Shown here: positions 43,014-50,295 of the stretch, in pieces | Numbering within the stretch: position 1 is the first letter of the stretch | Layout of the letters: every line of letters begins with the position of its first letter | Assembly (NCBI GenBank): GCA_002382735.1 | Contig: DFZN01000041.1 | Coordinates: 1 to 51,412 of the forward strand | DNA length: 51,412 nucleotides | Direction: 5' to 3' | Source of the DNA: a bacterium UBP11_UBA4055 | GTDB lineage: Bacteria; UBA4055 | Program-made: the position numbers and the translations under genes | The notes under the pieces: model-generated | What the model was told of the DNA's origin: nothing | Database searches by the model: none | The model's input: the letters and a program-made list of their open reading frames with translations, nothing else

Positions 43014-43033
43014 ATTGTTAGCTTCGTCTATTT

Positions 43034-43100
43034 TCTCCAAGTATTCCATTTCCGCACACCCGACGCGTTTACGCGGTCGGTGTGCAGCGGTTTGTTGGCT
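43034..43100 (-). repeat. attC site with degenerate core
   Basis: Minus strand starts AGCCAAC (43094-43100), with arms CCGCTGCACACCGACCGCG and CGCGTCGGGTGTGCGG, and ends CTTGGAGA in place of GTTRRRY. The stem is about 15 bp with bulges. Core erosion (C for G) would reduce recombination at this site. Confidence 0.75.
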
Positions 43101-43107
43101 GTCTTCA

Positions 43108-43500
43108 TTATTCATATTCCGGATATTGATCTGGATTTTCTCCTATTGATTTTATTAATACTGGATATTCTGTTCCTATTTCTTCTATTTTCGTTTTTCT
43201 CGATTTTACTATCCGAAACAACCAGCAATCACCAAAGTCAAATAGATAGTACAGCTTATAACCTGTCATCGGGTAGATTTCATTGAGCCTTTTTTTAATT
43301 GGTATTTTATATTCACGATTTCTTGGATTCCTTCCTACATAGAACTCATAAAGATGGTCGTTATCAAATTCTACTAGGAATTGGATATATCTATGCAGCT
43401 GTTCTAAAGTACAATCCTCTTTCACTTCAATAGTTCTAGACCAAGGTACTTCAGCCATATTGTTTGGGAATGTAATTTTTAGGGTATATACTTCTTTCAT
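43108..43500 (-). CDS. Cassette gene: plasmid pRiA4b ORF-3-like protein
   Basis: 130 residues: YTLKITFPNNMAEVPWSRTI, TLEQLHRYIQFLVEFDNDHL, YEFYVGRN and the diagnostic YKLYYLFDFGDCWLFRI. The FDFGD-x-W motif defines this family (pRiA4_ORF3-like), common on mobile DNA with unknown function. It is intact in length and flanked by attC sites. Confidence 0.82.
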   Translation of the reverse strand: MKEVYTLKITFPNNMAEVPWSRTIEVKEDCTLEQLHRYIQFLVEFDNDHLYEFYVGRNPRNREYKIPIKKRLNEIYPMTGYKLYYLFDFGDCWLFRIVKSRKTKIEEIGTEYPVLIKSIGENPDQYPEYE

Positions 43501-43522
43501 TTTTTTAGTTCTCCATTTTACA

Positions 43523-43582
43523 GCCCAACGCCGCGAATCAGGCGCGCGCTTTTTGCGCTCCGCTACAAAAGCCTTGTTCGGT
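43523..43582 (-). repeat. attC site of the hicBA cassette
   Basis: Minus strand: ACCGAACAAGGC at its start (43571-43582), ending GGCGTTGGGC (43523-43532). Inner arms GCGCGCC and GGAGCGC are imperfect. GTTGGGC fits GTTRRRY exactly. The hicA stop codon lies 4 bases before it. Confidence 0.75.
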
Positions 43583-43585
43583 CAT

Positions 43586-43765
43586 TTAATCAGCATAAAG
43601 ATTCTTCAAAATCTTCTTTGCCAAGGGTTCTTTGATCTCGATGTGCCGTGGGACAGCTTCCGTCGCTCCATTCTTCGGATTAATCCAAAGTGAATGTGAT
43701 GCCCCTTCCCGTTTCAGGTAGCAACCTGCGATTCTCAACCTTCGCTCTAAGTCTCGTCGTTTCAT
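43586..43765 (-). CDS. hicA: HicA-type mRNA-interferase toxin
   Basis: A 59-residue protein, short enough to be missed in length-filtered gene lists. It reads MKRRDLERRLRIAGCYLKRE then GASHSLWINPKNGATEAVPR and HIEIKEPLAKKILKNLYAD. This is the double-stranded-RNA-binding-like fold of HicA with the catalytic His in G-x-SH-x-x-W. It cleaves mRNA. Its ATG overlaps the stop of the hicB gene (ATGA), so toxin is made only with antitoxin. The hicB-hicA order is the reverse of the commonest one. Confidence 0.92.
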   Translation of the reverse strand: MKRRDLERRLRIAGCYLKREGASHSLWINPKNGATEAVPRHIEIKEPLAKKILKNLYAD

Positions 43766-43980
43766 CCAATTATCACCGTATCTTGAATAGTGTCCTCAGG
43801 CAACCCTCGTAGAATGTCAGCCTTGCGATCCTCCAAGATCAATTCAATAGCCTGCCGCAAATTAACCTTGGTTTCCTCTATCGTCTCACCCTGTCCATTT
43901 GCGCCAGGTACCTCCGGGCAAATAGCCCAAAAGCCGCCCTCGGGTGCGGGCTCTATGATTGCTGTGAATTCTGCCTTCAT
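43762..43980 (-). CDS. hicB: HicB-type antitoxin
   Basis: 72 residues with the HicB partial RNase-H-like fold: FTAIIEPAPEGGFWAICPEV, PGANGQGETIEETKVNLRQA, then IELILEDR. This fragment has no separate DNA-binding tail, so it may be the short HicB type that only blocks the toxin. GGAG in front of the ATG and overlap with the DUF3592 stop (TAATG) suggest readthrough coupling. Part of a two-gene cassette with hicA. Confidence 0.9.
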   Translation of the reverse strand: MKAEFTAIIEPAPEGGFWAICPEVPGANGQGETIEETKVNLRQAIELILEDRKADILRGLPEDTIQDTVIIG

Positions 43981-44543
43981 TATAATCTCCTATCTTTTGT
44001 TATCGACCGAACATAGTAATCAGCCGCCGCGCCCCGCGGAGCGCGGGTTACATCCGCTGGATTGACCTTGTTAGATTGTTTTTCTAAAATCTTTTCTATT
44101 TTTATTTTTTTCTTTATTATCAAGGTTGCTAAAAGGTATGGGGCTAACCCAAAAAGCACAAAGAACCCTCCTAATAAACTACATAAAATGATTGGGGCAT
44201 AAACTACAAATGGGCTATCTATCATAGATTTTCTTGATATTGGATCAAATAATACCATAACATTATCCCCTGGTGAATATCCGGATGGAAACATGGCAAC
44301 CGCGGATTTGAAATATATTAGTTTACCCTGAGGAGAGCGGAACTGTATTATTGGGGCGATACTGAATCCTTCTGACGAATCAATATAATCTAAATCAACC
44401 ACAATTCCGGGAATTCGAATTGCTCTATTCTTGTGCTCCATGCGTTTTGACTGTAAATAAATTCCTGCTACGATAACCATGAGCCCTATAAGTACAGATG
44501 GCAAAGCGATTCGCAATGAAGGAATCCATTTTTTTATATCCAT
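43980..44543 (-). CDS. Cassette gene: DUF3592 membrane protein, reading into attC
   Basis: 187 residues with TM helices at about 12-32 and 120-150 and the DUF3592 core between them: IIQFRSPQGKLIYFKSAVAM, PSGYSPGDNVMVLFDPISRK. The C-terminal 30 residues (from about NKVNPADVTRAPRG) are encoded by the attC site, so its natural length is nearer 155, unless stop is lost on purpose. The frame ends exactly at the hicB start (TAATG). It is the first cassette beside the integrase. Confidence 0.78.
   Translation of the reverse strand: MDIKKWIPSLRIALPSVLIGLMVIVAGIYLQSKRMEHKNRAIRIPGIVVDLDYIDSSEGFSIAPIIQFRSPQGKLIYFKSAVAMFPSGYSPGDNVMVLFDPISRKSMIDSPFVVYAPIILCSLLGGFFVLFGLAPYLLATLIIKKKIKIEKILEKQSNKVNPADVTRAPRGAAADYYVRSITKDRRL
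44006..44076 (-). repeat. attC site of the DUF3592 cassette
   Basis: Minus strand ATCTAAC (44070-44076) at the start fits RYYYAAC exactly. The end GTTCGGT (44006-44012) has one deviation. Inner arms around CCAGCGG and GCCGCTGATT are imperfect; a GC-rich hairpin fills the centre. The DUF3592 frame runs through all of it. Confidence 0.8.
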
Positions 44544-44551
44544 ATATTTTT

Positions 44552-44618
44552 AATCTAACATATTTTATTCAGTTGTTTTGTCATGAGATCTAATTTAATG
44601 AATAAAATATGTTATGTC
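44552..44618 (-). repeat. Perfect 16-bp inverted repeat at the integrase-proximal end (attC-like or attI-associated)
   Basis: TAACATATTTTATTCA (44556-44571) is perfectly reverse-complemented at 44599-44614 around a 27-base spacer. On the minus strand it opens with ACATAAC and closes with GTTAGAT, the same core as the attC of the first cassette. Unlike ordinary attC sites the stem is AT-rich and bulge-free. It could be an attC without a gene, part of attI, or a regulatory palindrome between the divergent intI and cassette genes. Confidence 0.6.
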
Positions 44619-44641
44619 AAGAGTAAAAATGTTTTTTATGC

Positions 44642-44670
44642 TTGACTTCGCCGTTAAATCTTTGTATTAT
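44642..44670 (+). promoter_or_regulatory. Probable promoter of the integron integrase
   Basis: TTGACT (44642-44647), 17 bases, TATTAT (44665-44670), 46 bases before the intI start. Good match to sigma-70 consensus. No LexA box was recognised next to it. Confidence 0.65.
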
Positions 44671-44716
44671 TTGGTTATACGGTGTGCAGTTAATTTAGAG
44701 AAAAGAGATATTTGCC

Positions 44717-45342
44717 ATGGGTTTTGAAGAATATCAAAAGTTAAGAGAAGCTATGATCTCATCTTTACGACTCCATACTGGATATAAAACAGCTGATGAT
44801 CTTAACGGTGCCGATGTGAAAAACTTCCTCAGCTGGTTATCTGTTGAACGAAAAGTCTCGTCCTCAACTCAAATACAGGCTTTGAATGCGCTTGTGTATT
44901 TCTTTAAGAATGTTCTTAGAAAGAAGGCGGATGATCTGTATGAGTCTGTCGGGGCTAAAAGGACAAGAAGGCTGCCGGTAGTTCTTACAAAGGAAGAGTT
45001 GTCTGTTATTTTTTCTTACCTTGAGGAACCGTACAAACCGGTAGGATCAAGGATATTGATTTTGACAGAAACTGCATTACTGTCATATCCGGAAAAGGTG
45101 ATAAAGACAGGATTGCGCTGCTTCCTGTTAATGTTGTCAAAGAACTGAGGAAACATATAGAATCTGTCAGGAAAATCCATTTGAGAGACAGGGAGAATAA
45201 TATTCCGGGTGTGGAGATGCCGTCTGCTCTTGAAAGAGAATATCCGAACGCTTCTACTGAATGGGCATGGTTTTGGCTTTTCCCTTCAGGTAAACTCGAT
45301 ATAAAAAGTCCGTTGGATGATTTCCATACCCATTTTTATTGA
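44717..45342 (+). pseudogene. intI: Integron integrase (intI), frameshifted and truncated
   Basis: Frame 1 (to about 45045) gives KNFLSWLSVERKVSSSTQIQ then ALNALVYFFKNVL and RRLPVVLTKEELSVIFSYLE, the N-terminal half of IntI. The block with the first catalytic Arg (YGTGLRLSE in relatives) is deleted. Another frame resumes with IKDIDFDRNCITVISGKGDK and DRIALLPVNVVKEL, then ends with GVEMPSALEREYPNASTEWA, WFWLFPSG, the insert found only in integron integrases. The H-x-x-R and Tyr boxes are missing; the frame stops at 45342. The enzyme cannot recombine DNA. Confidence 0.9.
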
Positions 45343-45409
45343 ATTCTTCTCATACGGAATTCCTGTTGTGTTCGGAGCGAATGCTGTAAGTTTATCACCT
45401 AAGATATCT
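45338..45409 (+). pseudogene. Glycosyltransferase donor-domain fragment
   Basis: Just after the intI break, one frame reads IEFFSYGIPVVFGANAVSLS then PKISSTPG. FSYGIPVV is a common C-terminal donor-site segment of GT4 proteins (compare YYSYGIPVIASD in the gene at 29164). It continues open to 45454, but that end overlaps the next remnant. The fusion of intI to a glycosyltransferase piece marks a deletion joint. Confidence 0.4.
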
Positions 45410-45860
45410 TCAACACCAGGTAGAAATATGCTTGTAGTGATAATCCTCTATTGATCTTGCGAGATTTATCCAGTTCTTTGCGTTCATTCTGATGCAGAAA
45501 GGGAAAAAAGTGTTCCTTCCTTTAAGGATGTTCGTGTTAAGTTCTTTCCTGTCCGAACTTGCGCCGCGGTATTCTATCTCCTGCCTGACCGCGTTGAATT
45601 CACTTCCCGAGATCCTGTAATTTCTGTCAGTGTAAACTTTAGCTCCGAGGTATTTTATATAGTGGAGCGGAACACCTCTTTTTACGCAGATGAATAGACA
45701 TGCTCACCAGCATCTGATCAGTAATTACCTTGTGGGATGACGAGGCCTTCACATCAACAGTATTGTCTATTGAATATTTCGTCGAGCAGACTTCGCATAC
45801 TCCCGTTACTGCATAAGTCATTTTTCTGCCGACAGAGCGAATCGTTATAGTTTTAGCCAT
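45410..45860 (-). pseudogene. Frameshifted gene of unknown family with CxxC near the N terminus
   Basis: From 45860 it reads MAKTITIRSVGRKMTYAVTG, CEVCSTKYSIDNTVDVKASS and SHKVITDQMLVSMSIHLRKK. Near 45645-45665 the frame shifts and carries on as KYLGAKVYTDRNYRISGSEF, NAVRQEIEYRGASSDRKELN and NAKNWINLARS to a stop at 45410. The two parts share codon style and join at one point, so one gene of about 150 residues is broken by an indel. A CxxC pair suggests a small zinc site. I do not recognise it. Confidence 0.5.
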
Positions 45861-45890
45861 TTATCCCCCTATTCGAAATCTATTGATGAT

Positions 45891-46007
45891 ATGAGCAGCC
45901 ACTTTACCATACCTGAATTTACTGATTTTTTCGATGAGATATTCGTCAAAACCAACATTTCAGATGTGCCGGAAAAAGGATATGTCGAAACTGATATGGG
46001 CGAATGA
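45891..46007 (+). other. Short possible coding remnant
   Basis: A 38-codon frame MSSHFTIPEFTDFFDEIFVK, TNISDVPEKGYVETDMGE is open with coding-like codons but no ribosome-binding site. It may be a fragment of a lost plus-strand gene. The rest of the gap 45861-46056 has no visible feature. Confidence 0.3.
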
Positions 46008-46056
46008 ACCTGTCAATATTATTCCTAATCGTTTTAGACAGTAGATTGCCATTTTA

Positions 46057-47073
46057 CTAATCGCCGTACTTCAGAAGAAATTCAGGATTGATTGCCTTGA
46101 AACTGACCCTGTCGTTCTTGAAATAATCATTTCCGATCAGTTTTTCGATCTTATCTTCAAGCGGTCTGATTACGATGCCTTCTGCCCACACTTCCGGACA
46201 AATTTTACTCTTTATTGTAGCCATTTTCACGATCGCAGTAATATCGTTCTCAAGCACATAGTCTGTTGTGATCAGAGGAACCATCGGAAGCTCGAATTTC
46301 TCCAGCATTTCTTTTAATTCGCTGAAAGACAGATAGACAAATTTATCAATATCGAAAGCGTTGAAAAAAAATGCGGTCTGACCTCTTAATTTCAGCTTAT
46401 TGCTCTGAATTCCTTCACCCATCATCTCGCCTTGAAGAGCGATGTTTCTGTTGAGGGAGCGCAGTTTGTTCTCAATATCGAGTTGTCTCGCCACTTTCCA
46501 GAGGCTGTTCTCTTCGTTTTCGACAAGTTCGAGATTTCTTGAGCATACGCCGAACTCTCCGTTATTAATGTAATAGGTCACAGAGCTGCCGTCAATTTTT
46601 TCGGTCACATAACATTTTTCGCCTTTATATTTATCCAATACTTCCTGAAGCACCTGAACTCTTGTTTCATCCGTTTTTGGTATGAACGACGGAAATTTAC
46701 CCTTGGAAATTCCGCTTAAGCAGGCAGGGATCGGCGGCTCATACTTTTCAATACCAAGCACTTCAGTACAATCGGCATCTTCCCTGATCTCAAAATCTTT
46801 CGGCAGAACGGATAAGGGAAAGCATATACCCTGGGAAACCTGACCGCGAAGTCTGATCGTCCTTATCCTCATTCCGCGGGGCTTTAAGAATTCGAATTCA
46901 GGCCTGTCAGGCATGATAGAGTCTATTTCGCAATAAACTGCGAGATCCCCAACTTTAAATTCACCCTTCTTAACCACGAGCTGCCAGCCCAGAACCGTCG
47001 CTTTTTCTATTGCATCAGCCCCTTCGATCGGTTCCAACGCTTTTATTCTCTGAATACTCGCTAATTTTCTCAT
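46057..47073 (-). CDS. RNA ligase (ATP), DRB0094/DraRnl type
   Basis: 338 residues. An N-terminal OB-like domain (IQRIKALEPIEGADAIEKAT, YCEIDSIMPDRPEFEFL, then GMRIRTIRLRGQVSQGICFP) precedes a nucleotidyltransferase domain with motif I EKIDGSSVTYY (Lys adenylation site, about residue 155). Further matches are LQGEMMGEGIQ (motif III-like), EGIVIRPLED (motif IV) and VSFKAINPEFLLK (motif V). The same domain order characterises the Deinococcus 3'-OH/5'-PO4 RNA ligase, which seals nicks in RNA duplexes. Its AUG follows GGAGG. It lies next to a RelE-type pair that may create RNA breaks. Confidence 0.92.
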   Translation of the reverse strand: MRKLASIQRIKALEPIEGADAIEKATVLGWQLVVKKGEFKVGDLAVYCEIDSIMPDRPEFEFLKPRGMRIRTIRLRGQVSQGICFPLSVLPKDFEIREDADCTEVLGIEKYEPPIPACLSGISKGKFPSFIPKTDETRVQVLQEVLDKYKGEKCYVTEKIDGSSVTYYINNGEFGVCSRNLELVENEENSLWKVARQLDIENKLRSLNRNIALQGEMMGEGIQSNKLKLRGQTAFFFNAFDIDKFVYLSFSELKEMLEKFELPMVPLITTDYVLENDITAIVKMATIKSKICPEVWAEGIVIRPLEDKIEKLIGNDYFKNDRVSFKAINPEFLLKYGD

Positions 47074-47090
47074 GCTACCTCCATTTTCAC

Positions 47091-47363
47091 TCAGTAAACT
47101 TCTTCATGGGTACCGATATCGACCGGAATGATCTTTTCGTCCTGAATTAAAAATTCTATAGACAGCCTGTAAGTTATGTTTATATATACTGAATATAAAT
47201 CGCTTAACTTTCCCGTAAGCTTATGCAGTCTCAATGAAGGGTGATGCGGATTTAATTCAAGCAATTCGATCGTTTTTTCGTACTGCTGAACAAGATCAGG
47301 ATGCTTTTTAATAAACTTTTTTCCCTTTTTAATGTACGGTACTGAATAAATTATTTTAATCAC
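47091..47363 (-). CDS. RelE/ParE-superfamily toxin
   Basis: 90 residues, the usual size: KKGKKFIKKHPDLVQQYEKT, NPHHPSLRLHKLTGKLSDLY and the strand SVYINITYRLSIEFLI. The SVYINITYR segment is the place where RelE/YafQ-type proteins carry R-(x)-Y catalytic residues. It probably cleaves mRNA at the ribosome. It overlaps the antitoxin by 8 bases. Confidence 0.82.
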   Translation of the reverse strand: MIKIIYSVPYIKKGKKFIKKHPDLVQQYEKTIELLELNPHHPSLRLHKLTGKLSDLYSVYINITYRLSIEFLIQDEKIIPVDIGTHEEVY

Positions 47364-47619
47364 GAGTGATCCTCTTTATATGATCTTTAGCAGATTCGAT
47401 AACATAATCACCATCTGCAATAGCTTTTCTTGTTTCTTCGAGAGCTGCTAAAAGTTCATATTCACGCAGTTCGTTATATTTTTCGATCGGAATAATCACA
47501 TACTTACCTTTTCCTCTGACAGTGACGACAGCTTCACCGTATTGAGCGACTTCTTCAGCCACCATTGAGATACCTTTTGTTTTCAGATCATTTGCGGTTA
47601 TTGTTTTATATTTATACAT
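47356..47619 (-). CDS. Phd/YefM-type antitoxin
   Basis: 87 residues: ITANDLKTKGISMVAEEVAQ, YGEAVVTVRGKGKYVIIPIE and KYNELREYELLAALEE, matching the Phd/YefM N-terminal dimer that binds DNA. The C-terminal helix is the toxin-neutralising tail. It precedes the toxin, the usual order, and it probably autorepresses from the operator/promoter just upstream. Confidence 0.85.
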   Translation of the reverse strand: MYKYKTITANDLKTKGISMVAEEVAQYGEAVVTVRGKGKYVIIPIEKYNELREYELLAALEETRKAIADGDYVIESAKDHIKRITRD

Positions 47620-47635
47620 AAACAGCCCTTTTAAT

Positions 47636-47674
47636 AGTATGATTAAAAGTACGATTAATAATGCGGTTTGTCAA
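47636..47674 (-). promoter_or_regulatory. Promoter and tandem operator of the Phd/RelE-type pair
   Basis: On the minus strand TTGACA (47669-47674), 17-base spacer, TACTTT (47646-47651). The -10 element lies within two head-to-tail 12-bp repeats, AGTATGATTAAA (47636-47647) and AGTACGATTAAT (47648-47659), 10 of 12 identical. Position over the -10 box fits a repressor site for the antitoxin. Confidence 0.6.
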
Positions 47675-47774
47675 GAAGTAATATGAATTTAACTAAGTAA
47701 AATATTTCCATATTTTCCATTAGCTCATAGGCTTAATAATTGTTATATTACTCCCGAATTATTGGGGATCTGTT

Positions 47775-49166
47775 ATGTTCGACATAAAAAAAATTCATTT
47801 CACAGGCATAAGCGGAACGCTGATGGGGAACGCGGCGATCTATCTTAAAAGGCAGGGATATGAAGTCAGAGGCAGCGACAAGGCATTCTATCCTCCGATC
47901 GGCGATATGCTGAAGAACGAGAAGATGTTCCTGTACGAAGGATTTGACGAAAAGAACCTGAACTGGAAACCCGACCTTGTGATTATCGGAAACGCTGTCT
48001 CGAGAGGCAATCCGGAAGCTGAACATACGCTTAATGAAAGAATGAACTTCATGGCTTTACCCGAACTTTTGAAGTATATGTTCATAAAAGATAAAAATTC
48101 TATCGTAGTATCAGGCACTCACGGAAAGACCTCAACGACCTCGATCATCTCGAAAATATTTACAGACGCGGGAAAAGATCCGTCATACCTGATCGGCGGG
48201 ATACCTGTCGGACTGGACAACGGATTCAAAGACGGAGAAGGCGATTATTTCATCATCGAAGGCGACGAATACGATACTGCTTTTTTCGACAAAAGACCAA
48301 AGTTCGTTCACTACAAACCGCACTGTCTGATAATCAACAACATCGAGTTCGACCACGGGGATATCTATCGCGACATCGACCACATCAAGCTCGAGTTCTC
48401 ACGGCTGGTGAACATTGTGCCTGCGAACGGACTAATCATAGCGAACTTCGACGAGCAGAATGTCCGTGATGTTACGGCTAAGGCATATACTCCCGTAGCA
48501 TCGTTCGGGCAGGCTGCCGACTGCGTATGGCAGATCAGAAACATCAGGCACGAAGATGTTCTCAGCCGCTTCGACCTGTACAAAGACGGCGAACCTGTCG
48601 TCTCCCCCGCCGTGCGAAGGTGCGGGAATTACCAGATATACAACTTTACCGCCGCAATTATCTCAGCGCTTTTCTACGGGCTGGATAGATCCCATGTAGT
48701 AAGATCTGTCGAGAGCTTTCAGGGAGTAAAGCGCAGAATGGAAAGGCGCGGGTATGTGAACGGAGCCCCGCTCATTGAGGACTTTGCGCACCATCCCACG
48801 GCGGTCAGGAATGTGCTCACCGAGGTTCGCGGTGAGTTCCCTAACAAAAAGATCATCGCCGCCTTTGAGCCAAGGTCGAATACGACCAAGCGGAATATTT
48901 TCCAGAACGAACTCGCAGAAGCACTTTCAATAGCTGACGATGTCATCGTCGGAAAGATCGACAGAGAAGATCAACTCAATTCAGACGAGAAGCTCGACAT
49001 GAATAAGCTGCTTGCCGATATAAAAGCAAAAGGTAAAACCGCCGTTCACTTTGACGAAAGCGGGGAAATTGCGGAATTCATCAAAAGCAAAGCTGATGCC
49101 GATTCTGTCATCCTCATAATGACGAACGGCTCATTCGACGGAATTTTTAATAAACTGGGTTTGTAA
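47775..49166 (+). CDS. mpl: UDP-N-acetylmuramate:L-alanyl-gamma-D-glutamyl-meso-diaminopimelate ligase
   Basis: 463 residues, normal for Mpl (about 450). Mur-ligase fold: N-terminal IHFTGISGTLMGNAAIYLKR with the nucleotide-binding glycine loop, P-loop VSGTHGKTSTTS (about residue 115), EGDEYDTAFFDKRPKFVHY, the conserved IINNIEFDH, and DFAHHPTAVRNVL. The DEYDTAFFDKRPK segment is specific to Mpl. It recycles tripeptide from murein turnover by joining it to UDP-MurNAc, so the organism has meso-DAP peptidoglycan. A histidine kinase begins 3 bases after its stop. Confidence 0.95.
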   Translation: MFDIKKIHFTGISGTLMGNAAIYLKRQGYEVRGSDKAFYPPIGDMLKNEKMFLYEGFDEKNLNWKPDLVIIGNAVSRGNPEAEHTLNERMNFMALPELLKYMFIKDKNSIVVSGTHGKTSTTSIISKIFTDAGKDPSYLIGGIPVGLDNGFKDGEGDYFIIEGDEYDTAFFDKRPKFVHYKPHCLIINNIEFDHGDIYRDIDHIKLEFSRLVNIVPANGLIIANFDEQNVRDVTAKAYTPVASFGQAADCVWQIRNIRHEDVLSRFDLYKDGEPVVSPAVRRCGNYQIYNFTAAIISALFYGLDRSHVVRSVESFQGVKRRMERRGYVNGAPLIEDFAHHPTAVRNVLTEVRGEFPNKKIIAAFEPRSNTTKRNIFQNELAEALSIADDVIVGKIDREDQLNSDEKLDMNKLLADIKAKGKTAVHFDESGEIAEFIKSKADADSVILIMTNGSFDGIFNKLGL

Positions 49167-49168
49167 AA

Positions 49169-50281
49169 ATGCTGGAACTTAACAAAAATCAAAATATATC
49201 AGGCGAGATCAACGAACCCAAAGACAGATTCATGCTTCTTATACATGTCCTCGGTGAAGGGGTAGACATTGTTGATCAGAACGAAGTATTCATACTGGCA
49301 AATGAGGCTGCGGAAGAAATATTTCAGGTCGGAAAAGGAGAACTTATCGGAAAATGCGTGAAAGATTTTCTGACAGAGGAAGGTATCAGACAGGTAGTGA
49401 AAGAAACATCCAAGCGTAAAGAAGGCATAAAAAGCTCGTATGAACTTGAAATAATTACCGCGAAAAGAGAAAAGCGGATCATTATCATAACTGCTACACC
49501 GTACCTGAACAAAGAGCAGAATTTCGAAGGCTCGCTCGGAGTTTTCAGAGACATCACCGAAAGAAAAAGAATGGAACAGGAACTTATTAACCTGAATGCC
49601 GATAAGGACATGTTCATGCAGATACTGGCGCACGATCTTCGCGGACCGTTTTCATGGCTGATGTCATATTCAGATATGCTTTTAAAGAATTTCCGCAAGC
49701 TTAACGAGGATAAGATCGAAAAACAGCTCAAGCACATTAACCGCACTTCAAAAGCTACTCACGGTCTTCTTGAAGATCTGCTTATCTGGTCAAAATCTCA
49801 GGCTGGTAAGCTGCCTTTTGAACCTGTTGAACTTGATCTTGCAGAAATAGCCGGGGATGTACTCTCGGAAAAGATCGGTACAGCTGAATTGAAGCAGATC
49901 GTTCTTGAAAACGATATTGCCGATAATACGGATATTTACGCAGATAAAAATATGCTTAAGACCATTCTGAGAAATCTGGTCTCGAATGCGATCAAATTCA
50001 CAAACAGGAACGGCAAGATATCAATCAAAGCTGTCGAAGGATCAGACGGTACTGTCATTACCGTATCGGACACAGGAATAGGCATTTCTGCCGAAGATAT
50101 CGGAAAGCTCTGGAATTCAGCTAAACCGCATACGACCAACGGTACTGAAAACGAATCCGGCCTCGGACTTCTTTTATGCAAAGAATTTACGGAAAAGCAC
50201 GGCGGTACGACCGAAGTCAAAAGCGAAGTGGGAAAAGGCACGGACTTTATAGTAAGATTTCCAAAGTTAAGTGAGAACTAA
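49169..50281 (+). CDS. PAS-domain sensor histidine kinase
   Basis: 370 residues, no transmembrane helix, so cytoplasmic. The PAS domain is at about 22-125 (NEVFILANEAAEEIFQVGKG, FRDITERKRMEQEL), HisKA at about 145-210 with phospho-acceptor H155 in LAHDLRGPFSWLM, and HATPase at about 255-368 with NLVSNAIKFTN (N box), VSDTGIGISAEDI and SGLGLLLCKEF (G boxes). No response-regulator gene is adjacent in this window. Its start follows the mpl stop by 3 bases, probably coupled. Confidence 0.92.
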   Translation: MLELNKNQNISGEINEPKDRFMLLIHVLGEGVDIVDQNEVFILANEAAEEIFQVGKGELIGKCVKDFLTEEGIRQVVKETSKRKEGIKSSYELEIITAKREKRIIIITATPYLNKEQNFEGSLGVFRDITERKRMEQELINLNADKDMFMQILAHDLRGPFSWLMSYSDMLLKNFRKLNEDKIEKQLKHINRTSKATHGLLEDLLIWSKSQAGKLPFEPVELDLAEIAGDVLSEKIGTAELKQIVLENDIADNTDIYADKNMLKTILRNLVSNAIKFTNRNGKISIKAVEGSDGTVITVSDTGIGISAEDIGKLWNSAKPHTTNGTENESGLGLLLCKEFTEKHGGTTEVKSEVGKGTDFIVRFPKLSEN

Positions 50282-50295
50282 ATCGAACAATAACT

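Noticed and set aside
43014..43115. N-terminal extension of the secreted cassette protein (start at 43115)
   Set aside because: The first 34 codons are the attC site of the previous cassette. The start at 43013 gives a proper signal peptide.
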